Shown here one piece after another: positions 38,198 to 48,498 of a stretch of DNA of 64,000 nt (the stretch's first letter is position 1; each line of letters starts with the position of its first letter). Both the position numbers and the translations under genes were made by a program. Origin of the DNA: Leucobacter sp. Ag1 (GTDB taxonomy: Bacteria > Actinomycetota > Actinomycetes > Actinomycetales > Microbacteriaceae). The notes beneath the pieces are model-generated. The model had not been told where the DNA came from and did not search any database. It saw only the letters and a list, made by a program, of their open reading frames with translations. The stretch is from NCBI RefSeq assembly GCF_000980875.1, contig NZ_LAYO01000100.1:1-64000 (forward strand), in the 5' to 3' direction.

Positions 38198-39790
38198 ATG
38201 ACCGCGTTCCAGAACGACATCGAAGCCGCACGAGGCCTGAAGGACCAGAACGGCTCCGGCTGGGATGCGATCAACCCCGAGCACGTGGCCCGCATGCGCG
38301 CGCAGAACCGGTTCCGGACCGGCCTCGAGATCGCCCAGTACACCGCCGACATCATGCGCCGCGACATGGCCGAGTACGACGACGACTCCTCGGTCTACAC
38401 CCAGTCGCTCGGCGTCTGGCACGGCTTCGTCGGCCAGCAGAAGCTGATCTCGATCAAGAAGCACCTGAAGACCACCAACAAGCGCTACCTGTACCTCTCG
38501 GGCTGGATGGTCGCCGCGCTCCGCTCCGAGTTCGGCCCGCTGCCCGACCAGTCGATGCATGAGAAGACCGCGGTGCCCGCGCTCATCGAGGAGCTCTACA
38601 CCTTCCTCCGCCAGGCCGACGCCCGCGAGCTCGACCTGCTCTTCACCCAGCTCGACGACGCCCGCGCCGCCGGCGACGAGACCGCGGTCGAGTTCCTGCA
38701 GTCGCAGATCGACAACTACGAGACGCACGTCGTGCCGATCATCGCCGACATCGACGCCGGCTTCGGCAACCCCGAGGCGACCTACCTGCTCGCGAAGAAG
38801 ATGATCGAGGCGGGCGCCTGCGCGATCCAGATCGAGAACCAGGTCTCGGACGAGAAGCAGTGCGGCCACCAGGACGGCAAGGTCACCGTGCCGCACGAGG
38901 ACTTCATCGCGAAGATCAACGCGGTCCGCTACGCGTTCCTCGAGCTCGGCATCGACAACGGCGTGATCGTCGCGCGCACCGACTCGCTCGGCGCCGGCCT
39001 CACCCAGAAGCTCGCCGTCACCAGCACCCCCGGCGACCTCGGCGACCAGTACAACTCCTTCCTCGACGTCGAGGAGATCTCCGAGGCCGAGCTCGGCAAC
39101 GGCGACGTGGTGATCAAGCGCGACGGCAAGCTGCTGCGCCCGAAGCGCCTCGCATCGAACCTCTACCAGTTCCGCAAGGGCACCGGCGAGGACCGCGTCG
39201 TGCTCGACTGCATCACCTCGCTGCAGAACGGCGCGGACCTGCTGTGGATCGAGACCGAGAAGCCGCACGTCGAGCAGATCGCCAGCATGGTGGATCGCAT
39301 CCGCGAGGTCATCCCGAACGCGAAGCTCGTCTACAACAACAGCCCGTCGTTCAACTGGACCCTCAACTTCCGCCAGCAGGCCTTCGACCAGCTCGTCGAG
39401 CAGGGCCAGGACGTGTCGGCGTACGACCGCGACAAGCTGATGAGCGTCGAGTACGACGAGACCGAGCTCGCCCGCATCGCCGACGAGAAGATCCGAACCT
39501 TCCAGCGCGACGGTTCGGCACGTGCCGGCATCTTCCACCACCTCATCACCCTGCCGACCTACCACACGGCGGCGCTGTCGACCGACAACCTCGCGAAGGG
39601 CTACTTCGGCGACGAGGGCATGCTGACCTACGTGCGCGACGTGCAGCGCCAGGAGATCCGCCAGGGCATCGCCACCGTCAAGCACCAGAACATGGCCGGC
39701 AGCGACATCGGCGACAACCACAAGGAGTACTTCGCCGGCGACGCGGCCCTCAAGGCCGGCGGCAAGGACAATACGATGAACCAGTTCTGA
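38198..39790 (+). CDS. aceA: Isocitrate lyase
   Basis: The enzyme (530 residues) splits isocitrate into glyoxylate and succinate, the first step of the glyoxylate shunt needed for growth on acetate or fatty acids. The catalytic cysteine is Cys222 in SDEKQCGHQDGKV, so the motif is KQCGH rather than the KKCGH of short forms. This and the length place it with the longer isocitrate lyases. ATG 38198 has AAGGAG 6 bp upstream. Malate synthase is not in the window. The divergent intergenic region to DUF1345 has an AT-rich near-palindrome (CGGAAATTTTCCG, 38080). Confidence 0.96.
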   Translation: MTAFQNDIEAARGLKDQNGSGWDAINPEHVARMRAQNRFRTGLEIAQYTADIMRRDMAEYDDDSSVYTQSLGVWHGFVGQQKLISIKKHLKTTNKRYLYLSGWMVAALRSEFGPLPDQSMHEKTAVPALIEELYTFLRQADARELDLLFTQLDDARAAGDETAVEFLQSQIDNYETHVVPIIADIDAGFGNPEATYLLAKKMIEAGACAIQIENQVSDEKQCGHQDGKVTVPHEDFIAKINAVRYAFLELGIDNGVIVARTDSLGAGLTQKLAVTSTPGDLGDQYNSFLDVEEISEAELGNGDVVIKRDGKLLRPKRLASNLYQFRKGTGEDRVVLDCITSLQNGADLLWIETEKPHVEQIASMVDRIREVIPNAKLVYNNSPSFNWTLNFRQQAFDQLVEQGQDVSAYDRDKLMSVEYDETELARIADEKIRTFQRDGSARAGIFHHLITLPTYHTAALSTDNLAKGYFGDEGMLTYVRDVQRQEIRQGIATVKHQNMAGSDIGDNHKEYFAGDAALKAGGKDNTMNQF

Positions 39791-39801
39791 TCCGAGGATC
39801 G

Positions 39802-39845
39802 AACACGGGGAGGGCCCCGGCTTCGGCCGGGGCCCTCCCCGTGTT
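39802..39845. terminator. Terminator hairpin after aceA
   Basis: A perfect 20-bp stem (AACACGGGGAGGGCCCCGGC and complement) with the loop TTCG lies 12 bp after aceA and before the convergent response regulator, and can serve both. Confidence 0.9.
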
Positions 39846-39894
39846 TCCGGGGTCCCGGCCGATCCGGCGGGTGGAACGGTCCCGCGCGGAGCGG

Positions 39895-40515
39895 CTAGCG
39901 CAGCACGCCGAGGTCGCGCGCAGCCGCGACGGCGGCGGTGCGCGACGAGACGCCGAGCTTGGAGAAGATGTGCACCAGGTGCGACTTCACCGTGGCGTCG
40001 GAGATGTGCAATCTGGCCGCGATCGCGCTGTTGCTCTCGCCATCGGCGACGAGGCGCAGCACCTCGGTCTCTCGCGCGCTGAGGCTCGCCTGCGGGGTGC
40101 GGATCCGCGCGAGCAGGCGCCCGGCGATGGCCGGCGCGAGCGCGCTCTCCCCCGCCGCCGCCGCGCGGATCGCGGCGATCAGCTCCGCCGGCGGAGCATC
40201 CTTCAGCAGGTAGCCGCTGGCACCCGCTTCGACGGCGCCGAGGATGTCTCCGTCGGTGTCGTAGTTGGTGAGCACCAGCACGGCCGGAGCGCCCGCGAGC
40301 GCGCGGATCCTGCGGGTCGCGTCGGCGCCCGTCTGGTCCTGCCCGAACTGGAGGTCCATGAGCACGACATCGGGCCGGTCGGCTGCGGCGAGCGCGACGG
40401 CCTCGTCCGGCGTCGCGGCCTCCCCGACGATCTCGAGCTCGGGGTCGCCCTCGAGGAGGGCTCGGATGCCGGCGCGCACCACGGGGTGGTCGTCGGCGAG
40501 CACGATCCGGATCAT
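39895..40515 (-). CDS. NarL/LuxR-family response regulator
   Basis: The protein (206 residues) has a receiver domain (1-120) with Asp54 as the phospho-acceptor in VVLMDLQFG, acidic residues Asp8-Asp9, and the conserved Lys in GYLLKDAPP. The C-terminal LuxR-type helix-turn-helix is at about 143-200 ([45 protein letters not shown]). It is encoded directly after its sensor kinase with a 4-bp overlap. It probably regulates the divergent ABC transporter genes at 41844-43726. Confidence 0.95.
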   Translation of the reverse strand: MIRIVLADDHPVVRAGIRALLEGDPELEIVGEAATPDEAVALAAADRPDVVLMDLQFGQDQTGADATRRIRALAGAPAVLVLTNYDTDGDILGAVEAGASGYLLKDAPPAELIAAIRAAAAGESALAPAIAGRLLARIRTPQASLSARETEVLRLVADGESNSAIAARLHISDATVKSHLVHIFSKLGVSSRTAAVAAARDLGVLR

Positions 40516-41675
40516 GCGTCTCCCTTCTCGAGGGTCACGGACAGCAGGGTGCCTCGTCCGGGTTCGGATTCGACGACGAGGGTGCCGCCGAGCTGGCGGG
40601 CGCGCTCGGCGATGGCGCGCAGGCCGAAGCTGTCCGCCGAGCCGCCGCCGGCTGCGACGTGCTCGGGGTCGAAGCCGACGCCGTCGTCGTGCACGGAGAG
40701 CGTGACCCGGCCGTCGATCGCCTCGACCAGGATCTGGGCCCGGCCGGCGGCGGCGTGGCGTACGACGTTCGACACGGCGCCCTGCGCGATCCGCAGCAGG
40801 GCGGTCTGCGTGCTCATGGGCAGGTGCAGTTCGTCGGGCGTCTCGACCGAGATCACGAGGCCGGAGCGGCGACTCTGATCCTCGGCGAGGCGCCGGAGCG
40901 CGGCGGCGAAGCCGTCGTCGAGCGACGGGGGTGCGAGCTCCCGGATGAACCGCCGGGTCTCGGCGAGGCTGTCGGCCGCGGTCTCCCGGGCCAGGCGCAC
41001 GTGCCGCGCTCCCGGGCCGGCCGGGTCGTCGCGTTCGGCGGCGTGCAGCAGCATCTGGATGCTGGAGAGCCCCTGCGCGACGGTGTCGTGGATCTCTCGT
41101 GCGAGGCGGGAGCGTTCGGCGAGCGCGCCCTGTTCGCGTTCCGTCGCCGCGAGCCGCTCGCGGGTGCGCAGCAGTTCGTCGAGGAGCTGCTGCCGTTCGG
41201 CCGCTTCGCGGGCCAGCGCCCGGTAGCCGAGACCGATGAGGATCGCGGCGCCGGCACCGACGAGCGGGCCGATGACCCCGCCGATGCTGAAGCCGAGGTG
41301 CAGGCCGAGCGCGAGGATCGCGATCGCGGTCGAGGCGATGACGGCGATGATGCCGCCTGCGCCGGGCAGCACGTGCAGGTAGAGGAAGAAGAGCGGGAAC
41401 ACGAGGTAGGCACCCTCGGGCGCGAGCCAGACGAGCACCGCCCACAGCAGGGTGAGCGCGGCGACCCAGAGCGTCGCGGGTACCCGCTTCCTGGGGAGCA
41501 GCACGCCGCCCGCGTAGACCGCGACGAAGAGGATCGCGATGAGCAGCGCCCAGGGCGCGCTCGAGCGCTCGGTGACGAACCCGGGCACGACGGCGAACGC
41601 CGCGAGCCCCACGAGCAGCACGTGCAGGCCGACGCGGAGCCCGACGAACACCGGGGTGAGAGTCGCGTGGGCCAT
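40512..41675 (-). CDS. Sensor histidine kinase (HisKA_3 type)
   Basis: This membrane sensor kinase (387 residues) has about six hydrophobic segments in residues 10-155 with little extracellular sequence. The dimerisation domain carries phospho-acceptor His196 in [17 protein letters not shown], and the HATPase domain includes HDDGVGFDP and [16 protein letters not shown]. It pairs with the NarL-type regulator (4-bp overlap). The membrane sensor without a large outer loop suggests sensing within the membrane, like envelope-stress kinases (LiaS, DesK). The divergent ABC pair is the probable target. Confidence 0.93.
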   Translation of the reverse strand: MAHATLTPVFVGLRVGLHVLLVGLAAFAVVPGFVTERSSAPWALLIAILFVAVYAGGVLLPRKRVPATLWVAALTLLWAVLVWLAPEGAYLVFPLFFLYLHVLPGAGGIIAVIASTAIAILALGLHLGFSIGGVIGPLVGAGAAILIGLGYRALAREAAERQQLLDELLRTRERLAATEREQGALAERSRLAREIHDTVAQGLSSIQMLLHAAERDDPAGPGARHVRLARETAADSLAETRRFIRELAPPSLDDGFAAALRRLAEDQSRRSGLVISVETPDELHLPMSTQTALLRIAQGAVSNVVRHAAAGRAQILVEAIDGRVTLSVHDDGVGFDPEHVAAGGGSADSFGLRAIAERARQLGGTLVVESEPGRGTLLSVTLEKGDA

Positions 41676-41843
41676 GGATCTCCAGCGTAGGCGCGGGGCC
41701 GCGAAGACGCATCCTCCGAAAGTTGGAGCGTGGGCCATCCTTTCGACTCGGGAAGACCGACCGAAGCGGCGATGACGCGAGGGCGCCGCGCGAGGAGCCT
41801 GGAATGGTGCTGCTCGCATCGAGCGGCCGGAAGGAAGCCACTC

Positions 41844-43001
41844 GTGTTCGTCGCCTGGAGAGACCTGCGGTTCGCCCGCGGACGATTCCTGCTCATCGGG
41901 GCCGTCGTCGCCCTCATCACCCTCCTCGTCGGGTTCCTCGCCGGGCTGACCGGCGGGCTCGCGTCGCAGAACGTCTCGGCGGTGCTGGGGTTGCCCGGCG
42001 ATCGGCTGGTGCTGCAGGATCCCTCCTCGGGGTCGCCGTCGTTCGGCACCTCGGAGATCGACGCGAAGGCCGTGCAGGGGTGGCGCGACGCCCCCGGCGT
42101 CTCGTCGGTGCTGCCGGTCGGGATCGCGCAGGGCCGGGCGCAGCTCGGTGGGGCGGGCGTCGATTCGTCCGGCTCTGCGAGCTCGTCGGCGACTTCGAGC
42201 GGCTCTCCGGTCGGAGTCGCGCTCTTCGGGTTCCCCGCGCCGTCGTCCGGCGGGTCCGGCGGGTCCGGCGAATCCACCGACCTGGTTCGGCTCGCGCCTG
42301 TGAAGGACGACGAGGTCGGCCTGTCGGCGGGCGCGGCGAAGGACCTCGGAGCCTCGGCCGGTGACCGGATCTCGATCGCCGGTTCCGAGTACCGCGTCGC
42401 GAAGGTCGGCGGGGATGCCTGGTACAGCCACACCCCGGTCGTGGCGATGACCCCGGCCTCCTGGCAAGCCGCATCGCAGCGCATGGGCGGATCCGGCGGA
42501 GACGCGGTGACCGTGCTCGCCGTGTCGGGCTCCCCCGATTGGGACGCGGTCGCGTCGTCAACGAAGACCGTCGCCCAACCGACGCTCGCGAGCCTCGGCG
42601 CGCTCGAGACCTTCAAGTCGGAGATCGGTTCCCTCGGCCTCATGATCGCCATGCTCTTCGGTATCTCGGCGCTCGTGGTCGGCGCGTTCTTCACCGTCTG
42701 GACCATGCAGCGTGCCGGAGACATCGCGGTGCTGAAGGCGCTCGGCGCCACCACCGGATCGCTCGTGCGCGATGCGCTCGGCCAGGCGCTCGTGGTGCTC
42801 GTGCTCGGCATCGGCGTCGGTCTCGCCCTCGTCGTCGGGCTCGGCACCCTGGCGGGCGGCGCTCTGCCGTTCCTGCTCAGCCCGCTCACCACGGCGCTCC
42901 CCGCCGTGATCATGGCGGTGCTCGGTCTCGCCGGCGCCGCGTTCGCCCTCCGTTCCGTTACTTCAGCCGACCCCCTCACCGCACTCGGGAGCCACCGATG
43001 A
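41844..43001 (+). CDS. FtsX/MacB-type ABC permease
   Basis: The permease (385 residues) has a first helix at about 14-36, a large outer domain to about 245, then three helices (about 262-285, 308-340, 350-375). It is the four-helix MacB/FtsX plan. The outer domain has Ser/Gly-rich insertions ([16 protein letters not shown] and [11 protein letters not shown]). Its GTG start has AAGGAAG 6 bp upstream; upstream in-frame ATG codons have none. The ATPase gene overlaps it by 4 bp. Being divergent from a two-component system, it may be an envelope-stress or antimicrobial-peptide exporter. Confidence 0.88.
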   Translation: MFVAWRDLRFARGRFLLIGAVVALITLLVGFLAGLTGGLASQNVSAVLGLPGDRLVLQDPSSGSPSFGTSEIDAKAVQGWRDAPGVSSVLPVGIAQGRAQLGGAGVDSSGSASSSATSSGSPVGVALFGFPAPSSGGSGGSGESTDLVRLAPVKDDEVGLSAGAAKDLGASAGDRISIAGSEYRVAKVGGDAWYSHTPVVAMTPASWQAASQRMGGSGGDAVTVLAVSGSPDWDAVASSTKTVAQPTLASLGALETFKSEIGSLGLMIAMLFGISALVVGAFFTVWTMQRAGDIAVLKALGATTGSLVRDALGQALVVLVLGIGVGLALVVGLGTLAGGALPFLLSPLTTALPAVIMAVLGLAGAAFALRSVTSADPLTALGSHR

Positions 43002-43726
43002 TCCAGCTCGACAACGTCACCCTCACCTTCCCCGACGGCGACGACCGCATCACGGCGGTCGACCGCGTCTCGCTCACGGCCCGATCGGGCTCCGTGGTCG
43101 GGATCACGGGCCCGTCCGGCTCGGGCAAGTCGAGCCTGCTCGCCGTCGCCGCTACGCTGATCCGGCCCGATTCCGGGCGCGTGCTGATCGGCGACGGCGC
43201 GGACGCGATCGACGCCGCAGCGCTCTCCCCCGCCGAAGCGACCTCGTTGCGCCGCGAGCGCATCGGGATCGTGTTCCAGCAGTCGAACCTGCTGCCGTCG
43301 CTGACCGCACGGGAGCAGCTGTTCGCGATGGCGGAACTGGGCGGGGGCCGGTCCGCCCGCTCCGCACGGCGTACTGCGATCCGCGCTCGAGCGGACGAGC
43401 TCCTCGATGCAGTCGGGCTCGCCGCCCATGCGGACAAGCGTCCCCATCAGCTCTCGGGCGGACAACGGCAGCGTGTCGCGATCGCCCGGGGTCTGGTGCA
43501 CGACCCGGAGGTGCTGCTGGTCGATGAGCCGACGAGCGCGCTCGACCAGGAACGCGGTGCCGAGATCATGGCGCTCATCTCCCGTCTCGCGCACGAACGC
43601 GGCACGGCGACGCTGCTGGTCACCCACGATCTCGTGCATGCCGGCGCCCTCGACGAGCTCGTGACCGTGGTCGACGGCCGCATCGAAGCGCGAGAGTCGA
43701 TCTCGGAGCGGGCGCTCGCGGCGTAA
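42998..43726 (+). CDS. ABC transporter ATP-binding protein (LolD/MacB-like)
   Basis: The ATPase (242 residues) partners with the preceding permease. Walker A GPSGSGKSS (near residue 38), the Q-loop IVFQQSNLLPSLT, signature LSGGQRQR, Walker [13 protein letters not shown] and the switch His in LLVTHD are all present. The ATG overlaps the permease stop (ATGA). A GC-only simple repeat region follows the stop. Its substrate is unknown; the divergent sensor-regulator pair suggests induction by an envelope stimulus. Confidence 0.92.
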   Translation: MIQLDNVTLTFPDGDDRITAVDRVSLTARSGSVVGITGPSGSGKSSLLAVAATLIRPDSGRVLIGDGADAIDAAALSPAEATSLRRERIGIVFQQSNLLPSLTAREQLFAMAELGGGRSARSARRTAIRARADELLDAVGLAAHADKRPHQLSGGQRQRVAIARGLVHDPEVLLVDEPTSALDQERGAEIMALISRLAHERGTATLLVTHDLVHAGALDELVTVVDGRIEARESISERALAA

Positions 43727-43732
43727 CCCAAG

Positions 43733-43890
43733 GGCCGGACGGGGCCAGGGCCGGGCCGGGGCCAGGGCCGGGGCCAGGGCTCCGTCGAGCGGCCCCTGTC
43801 GGCCCCGGCCAGCACCTCACCGGGGCCGGCTGGGCTCGGCTCGGCGCGGACCGGACCGGCTCGGACCGGACCGGACCGGACCTGGCTAGC
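43733..43890. repeat. Low-complexity GGGGCCAGGGCC / GGACC tracts
   Basis: The first part repeats GGGGCCAGGGCC-like units. The last part repeats GGACC (ACCGGACCGGACCGGACC). They fill most of the space between the ABC ATPase and the DUF559 gene. No coding or recognisable signal is seen. Slippage-prone simple sequence is the plainest reading. Confidence 0.7.
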
Positions 43891-43973
43891 ACCTGGATCG
43901 GCTTTGGAATCGACTCTCGACACCGTTCCCCTCGAGGGTTCGGCGCGGTGCAGCTCTCGCATCTGCGCTCCCA

Positions 43974-44972
43974 TCAGCATTCCGCGAAGAGCCTCGCCAG
44001 ATGCGGGGCGACCGGGACCGGAGCGCGGCCGAGGAACTCGCACAGTCTCCGCCGTGTCGCGTCCAACCGCTCCGGCCGAAAGTCTTCCTTGTGTAGACGC
44101 AGAATCCGGTAGCCGGCCTCCCGCGCCCGTTCGAGCCGCCGAAGGTCCTTCAGGTACTGGGCGCGATCCGTTCGATGCTGCTCGCCGTCGTACTCGATGA
44201 TGAGCTTCCGTATCCGGTCGACAAGGTCGAATCGCCCGATCCAGTACCCCTCGTGGTCGCAGACGTCGACCTGCAGCTCGAGGTCGTCGAGCCCCATTCT
44301 GGCCAGCTCGAACCGCACGAGAGTCTCATACCTCGACTCCGCGCCTTCTCGCGCGACCTCGGCCGCCGCACGGAGTCGAACGATGCCCCGGTCTCGTCTC
44401 TTCCGTAGCGTTTCGATGAGATCCCGCGCTGACACCATTGCGCTCGATTCGCCTTCCCTACCGCGCGAGAGAAGCAACGCGTCGATGGCCACCACCAGCT
44501 CGCGGAAGGTGAGCAATGCGGCTGATTGGAAAAGCGCAGTCAGCGGTGAAACGCACCGGAGACCCTTCACGTCGTGGAGGGCAAGTGGTGCTGAAGCCCG
44601 ATGGCCGAAAACGTGCGGTCGTCGCACTTGTCCGTATGGAAGCGGCGCGACGACGTGAACCGCCAATGGCGCCCGGATCGGGACCCCGTGGATGAGCAGC
44701 GCACAAGTATGGCTGAAACCCTCACCCGCGCGCAGCAGCGGTGCATACTCGGCAGCCAGAGCACGCATGCGCGTCGTATCGGTCCGCATTTGAATTCCGT
44801 CTCGACCCGACGTAGGTGAATTGGGGTGGCGCACTCTGGCAATGCCCCGATGCGGACGCGTGAATCTGGGATGTTGCGTTACGCCCCTGCTGAGACACCC
44901 CGCGCCATGGCGCCCGACGGAGAGTGGACGGCCTCTCAGCTCAGGTGGGATCCGGGTCAGTGATCTGGTCAT
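43974..44972 (-). CDS. DUF559 endonuclease-like protein
   Basis: This 332-residue protein has a C-terminal DUF559 (Vsr/PD-(D/E)xK-like) domain: Asp249 in RFDLVDRIRKLIIEYDGEQH, Glu260, Asp262 and His266 form the expected cluster, followed by KDLRRLERAREAGYRILRLHKEDF. The N-terminal ~190 residues match the regulator-like half seen in many Microbacteriaceae paralogues (HTCALLIHGVPI, PHVFGHRA, SPLTALFQSAALL). The ATG at 44972 keeps that half complete. Codon use is slightly less GC-biased than in neighbours. The biological role of these proteins is unknown; a nuclease function is inference. Confidence 0.8.
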   Translation of the reverse strand: MTRSLTRIPPELRGRPLSVGRHGAGCLSRGVTQHPRFTRPHRGIARVRHPNSPTSGRDGIQMRTDTTRMRALAAEYAPLLRAGEGFSHTCALLIHGVPIRAPLAVHVVAPLPYGQVRRPHVFGHRASAPLALHDVKGLRCVSPLTALFQSAALLTFRELVVAIDALLLSRGREGESSAMVSARDLIETLRKRRDRGIVRLRAAAEVAREGAESRYETLVRFELARMGLDDLELQVDVCDHEGYWIGRFDLVDRIRKLIIEYDGEQHRTDRAQYLKDLRRLERAREAGYRILRLHKEDFRPERLDATRRRLCEFLGRAPVPVAPHLARLFAEC

Positions 44973-45276
44973 GCGTACGAGCCTGGCCCCGCGTCAGGGC
45001 GGTCGTAGCGGATTCCACAGTCGTTGGCGCCAAAGAGGGTGGTGAGTGCTCTAAACGCCCCGTGTGAGGGATCTCCGATGGAGCCGACGACCTCGGAGAA
45101 CCAGGTCGAGTGAACGCTTGTACATGAAATGAGGAGTCTTTTCATGTACAAGCGTTCACTCGACTCTTGGGGCGGCAGGACCACGCCGGGTGGGTGAAGC
45201 GCGCGCGAACGGGCGCGAGCGCTCAGCGCACGAGCGGGCGCACGAGCGGGCGCACGAGCACACGCGCGAGCACCGC
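44973..45276. other. 304-bp gap with a 25-bp perfect inverted repeat and a 12-bp tandem repeat
   Basis: No convincing gene is seen; a 71-codon minus-strand frame (44969-45184) crosses the inverted repeat and is probably chance. The gap contains the perfect inverted repeat at 45105-45164 and a CGCACGAGCGGG tandem repeat at 45227-45260 (2.8 copies). Confidence 0.6.
45105..45164. repeat. Perfect 25-bp inverted repeat with 10-nt loop
   Basis: The left arm (45105-45129) begins GTCGAGTGAACGCTTG and ends TACATGAAA. The right arm (45140-45164) is its exact complement. The loop is TGAGGAGTCT. The arms are far less GC-rich than the genome background and there is no T-run after the stem. It could be a strong terminator of the gcv operon, a structured RNA, or a relic of a mobile element. 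Confidence 0.85.
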
Positions 45277-45525
45277 TCAGCGCCGCTCGTTGCCCCGCCG
45301 GTAGTTGCCCGTCGCCTTCGCGAGCAGCAGCTGGTCCTGCACCGGGTCGACGCCCAAGCGGGCCGCGAGGCGCTCCCCCGCGGCCCCTCCGAGCACCGTC
45401 ACCACGTGCCCGCCGCGCGTGATCCTGACCTCGCCCGACTTCGTCACGCGATAGTCGAACGGGTCGTCGGCGAGTCCGCGCGGCAGCTCGCCGCGCGGAC
45501 CCGCCTCACCGGTACCCGAACTCAC
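45277..45525 (-). CDS. Conserved actinobacterial small protein (RRGNERR C-terminus)
   Basis: This 82-residue protein of unknown function has a core DDPFDYRVTKSGEVRITRGGHVVTVLGG and ends ATGNYRRGNERR, which I recall as a widespread actinobacterial small protein family. No membrane segment or cysteine is present. The start is uncertain: GTG 45525 lies inside the third copy of a 16-bp tandem repeat that begins at the gcvP stop, and each copy offers a GTG. It is the last gene of the gcv operon by position, but a role in glycine cleavage is not implied. Confidence 0.7.
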   Translation of the reverse strand: MSSGTGEAGPRGELPRGLADDPFDYRVTKSGEVRITRGGHVVTVLGGAAGERLAARLGVDPVQDQLLLAKATGNYRRGNERR

Positions 45526-45558
45526 CGGTACCCGAACTCACCGGCACCCGAACTCACC
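45505..45558. repeat. 16-bp tandem repeat over the gcvP stop codon
   Basis: CTCACCGGTACCCGAA occurs at 45505-45520, 45521-45536 and (one change) 45537-45552, followed by CTCACC. On the coding strand every unit contains GGTGAG, so each carries a GTG start and a TGA stop. The gcvP stop is in the first unit, and the start of the next gene is in the last. Confidence 0.95.
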
Positions 45559-48490
45559 CGGCGACGGCCGAGGCGTCGAACGCCTCGTCGAACGCCTCGG
45601 GCGGCGGGCACGCGCACACGAGGTTGCGGTCGCCGTGCGCGTTGTCGATGCGGCGCACGGGCGGCCAGTACTTGCGGCGCACGATCCCGGGCACGGGGTA
45701 CGCGGCGAGTTCGCGCCCGTACGGGTGCGCCCACGCGTCGGCGATCACGGAGCGCGCCGTATGGGGCGCCCCGCGCAGCGGGTTGTCCTCGGCGGGCCAC
45801 TCCCCGCGCCCGACGGCGTCGGCCTCGGCGCGGATCGCGATCATCGCTTCGACGAATCGGTCGAGCTCGGCGAGATCCTCGCTCTCGGTCGGTTCGACCA
45901 TGAGCGTACCCGCGACGGGGAACGACATGGTCGGCGCGTGGAAGCCGTAGTCGATGAGGCGTTTGGCCACGTCGTCGACGGTCACGCCGGTCTCGTCCTT
46001 CAGGGGGCGCAGGTCGAGGATGCACTCGTGCGCGACGAGCCCGTCGGGGCCCGAGTACAGCACGGGGTAGTGCTCGCGCAGCCGCGACGCGACGTAGTTC
46101 GCCGCGAGCACTGCGGATGCGGTGGCCTCGGCGAGCCCGTCGGCGCCCATCATGCGCACGTAGGCCCACGAGATCGGGAGGATCCCGGCGCTGCCGTAGG
46201 GGGCTGCCGAGATCGGTCCGCCGCCGTGAGCGATGCCGCCTTCGGGGTCGCCGAGCAGTGCGTGCTCGGTCGACTGCGCGAGCGGGTGCCCCGGCAGGAA
46301 CGGCGCGAGGTGCGCCTTCGCCGCGACCGGCCCGACGCCGGGCCCGCCGCCGCCGTGCGGGATGCAGAACGTCTTGTGCAGGTTCAGGTGCGAGACGTCG
46401 CCGCCGAACTCGCCGAAGCGGGCGGCGCCCACGAGCGCGTTGAGGTTGGCGCCGTCGATGTAGACCTGGCCGCCCGCGGTGTGCACGGCGTCGCAGATCT
46501 CGGTGACCGCCCGCTCGTAGACGCCGTGCGTCGACGGGTAGGTGATCATGAGGGCCGCGAGGCGCTCGGCGTGCGCCTCGATCTTCGCGCGCAGGTCGTC
46601 GAGATCGACATCGCCGTGCTCGTCGCACGCGACCACCACGACGCGCATGCCGGCGAGCACCGCCGAGGCCGCGTTCGTGCCGTGCGCGCTCGACGGGATC
46701 AGGCAGACGTCGCGCTCGGTGTCGCCGTTCGCGCGGTGGTAGCCGCGGATCGCGAGCAGGCCGGCGAGCTCGCCCTGGCTGCCCGCGTTGGGCTGCAGCG
46801 AGACCGTGTCGTAGCCGGTCGCCTCGGCGAGCCACGACTCGAGCTGGCGCACCAGCTCGAGCGTCCCCGCGACGTCCTCGGCGGGCGCGAACGGGTGCAG
46901 CTCCTGGAACTCCGACCAGCTCACGGCGGCCATCTCGGTCGCCGCGTTGAGCTTCATCGTGCAGGATCCGAGCGGGATCATGCCGCGGTCGAGCGCGTAG
47001 TCGCGGTCGGCGAGCTCGGCCAGGTACCGCATCATCGAGGTCTCGGATCGGTGCGCGTGGAACACCGCGTGCGTCAGGTACTCGCTCGTGCGGCGCAGTC
47101 CCTCGGGCAGAGCATCGCCGTCGACCGCGAATGCGTACGCGAACGAACCGCCGACGAACGCACCCACGACCTCGACCAGGTCTTCGCCGGTCGTCGTCTC
47201 GTCGACCGCGATCTGCACCGTATTCGCGTCGACGCGCCAGAGCAGGATCCCGGCCTCGTGCGCGCGCGCCACGACCTCGGCCGCGGGATCGCCGTCGCCG
47301 GTCACCCGCACGCGGATCGTGTCGAAGAAGTGCTCGTGCACGATCTCGAAGCCGCGCTCGGCGAGCAGGCCTGCGAGGGCCCGCGCGTTCCCGGCGACCT
47401 CGGTCGCGATCCGGCGGATCCCCTCGGGCCCGTGGTAGACGGCGTACATCGACGCCATGACCGCGAGCAGCACCTGCGCGGTGCAGATGTTCGAGGTCGC
47501 CTTCTCGCGGCGGATGTGCTGCTCGCGCGTCTGCAGGCTCAGCCGGTAGGCCGGCGCGCCCTCGGCGTCGACGCTCACGCCGACGAGACGGCCGGGCATC
47601 TGGCGTTCGAGGCCCGAGCGCACGGCGAGGTAGCCGGCGTGCGGGCCGCCGAAGCCGAGCGGCACGCCGAAGCGCTGGGTGGTACCCACGGCGATGTCGG
47701 CGCCGAGCTCGCCCGGGCTCGTGAGCAGCGCGAGCGCGAGCGGATCCGCCGCGACGACGCCGAGACCGCCCGCGTCGCGCACGGCGGCGAGGATCCGCGA
47801 GGGATCCCACACGCGGCCCGACGCCCCGGGATACTGCACGATGACGCCGAACGCCTCCGGCAGCGAGGCGGGATCCGCATCGGCGAGCTCGATCTCGCGC
47901 ACCTCGATGCCGAGGGGCTCGGCCCGGTGATGCACGAGCGCCCGGGTCTGCGGCAGGGCGTCGGCGTCGAGCAGGAACACCTGCGACGACGACCGCGAGG
48001 CGCGCCGCGCGAGCAGCATCGCCTCGACGACGGCGGTGCCCTCGTCGAGCATCGATGCGTTCGCGGTCGCGAGCCCGGTCAGGTCGGCGACCATGGTCTG
48101 GAAGTTGATGAGCGCTTCGAGCCGCCCCTGCGAGATCTCGGGCTGGTAGGGCGTGTAGGCCGTGTACCAGCGCGGATTCTCGAGCACGTTGCGCGCGATC
48201 ACCGACGGGGTCCGGGTGCCGAAGTAGCCGAGGCCGATCATGGATCGGCGCACGGTGTTGCGCGAGGCGAGCTCGCGCAGTTCGGCGAGCGCCTCGGCCT
48301 CGGTGGCGGCCGCGGGGATCGCGCTCGGCGCATCGGCCTCGGCCGCGGCGTCGATCAGGATCGTCTCGGGGATCGCGGCGCGCATGAGCGCGTCCAGACC
48401 GTCGACGCCCGCGACGCCGAGCTGCGCGAACATACGCTCCCGGTCGGCTGCGCGGGTGCCGATGTGGCGCGATGAGAACTGTTCGGGCAC
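45554..48490 (-). CDS. gcvP: Glycine dehydrogenase (decarboxylating), P protein
   Basis: This is the full-length single-chain P protein (978 residues) of the glycine cleavage system. It is PLP-dependent, decarboxylates glycine and loads the aminomethyl group on the H-protein lipoamide. Both halves are present, and the C-terminal half has the PLP-lysine motif [18 protein letters not shown] and THGVYE. The N-terminal [13 protein letters not shown] is typical. The start is GTG. It is 8 bp downstream of gcvH and ends inside a 16-bp tandem repeat. Confidence 0.97.
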   Translation of the reverse strand: MPEQFSSRHIGTRAADRERMFAQLGVAGVDGLDALMRAAIPETILIDAAAEADAPSAIPAAATEAEALAELRELASRNTVRRSMIGLGYFGTRTPSVIARNVLENPRWYTAYTPYQPEISQGRLEALINFQTMVADLTGLATANASMLDEGTAVVEAMLLARRASRSSSQVFLLDADALPQTRALVHHRAEPLGIEVREIELADADPASLPEAFGVIVQYPGASGRVWDPSRILAAVRDAGGLGVVAADPLALALLTSPGELGADIAVGTTQRFGVPLGFGGPHAGYLAVRSGLERQMPGRLVGVSVDAEGAPAYRLSLQTREQHIRREKATSNICTAQVLLAVMASMYAVYHGPEGIRRIATEVAGNARALAGLLAERGFEIVHEHFFDTIRVRVTGDGDPAAEVVARAHEAGILLWRVDANTVQIAVDETTTGEDLVEVVGAFVGGSFAYAFAVDGDALPEGLRRTSEYLTHAVFHAHRSETSMMRYLAELADRDYALDRGMIPLGSCTMKLNAATEMAAVSWSEFQELHPFAPAEDVAGTLELVRQLESWLAEATGYDTVSLQPNAGSQGELAGLLAIRGYHRANGDTERDVCLIPSSAHGTNAASAVLAGMRVVVVACDEHGDVDLDDLRAKIEAHAERLAALMITYPSTHGVYERAVTEICDAVHTAGGQVYIDGANLNALVGAARFGEFGGDVSHLNLHKTFCIPHGGGGPGVGPVAAKAHLAPFLPGHPLAQSTEHALLGDPEGGIAHGGGPISAAPYGSAGILPISWAYVRMMGADGLAEATASAVLAANYVASRLREHYPVLYSGPDGLVAHECILDLRPLKDETGVTVDDVAKRLIDYGFHAPTMSFPVAGTLMVEPTESEDLAELDRFVEAMIAIRAEADAVGRGEWPAEDNPLRGAPHTARSVIADAWAHPYGRELAAYPVPGIVRRKYWPPVRRIDNAHGDRNLVCACPPPEAFDEAFDASAVAG

Positions 48491-48498
48491 CGCGCGCC

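Noticed and set aside
44969-45184. A 71-codon minus-strand frame over the 25-bp inverted repeat
   Set aside because: It has no domain, overlaps the DUF559 start by 4 bp, and its reading depends on sequence within the palindrome; a chance frame is simpler.
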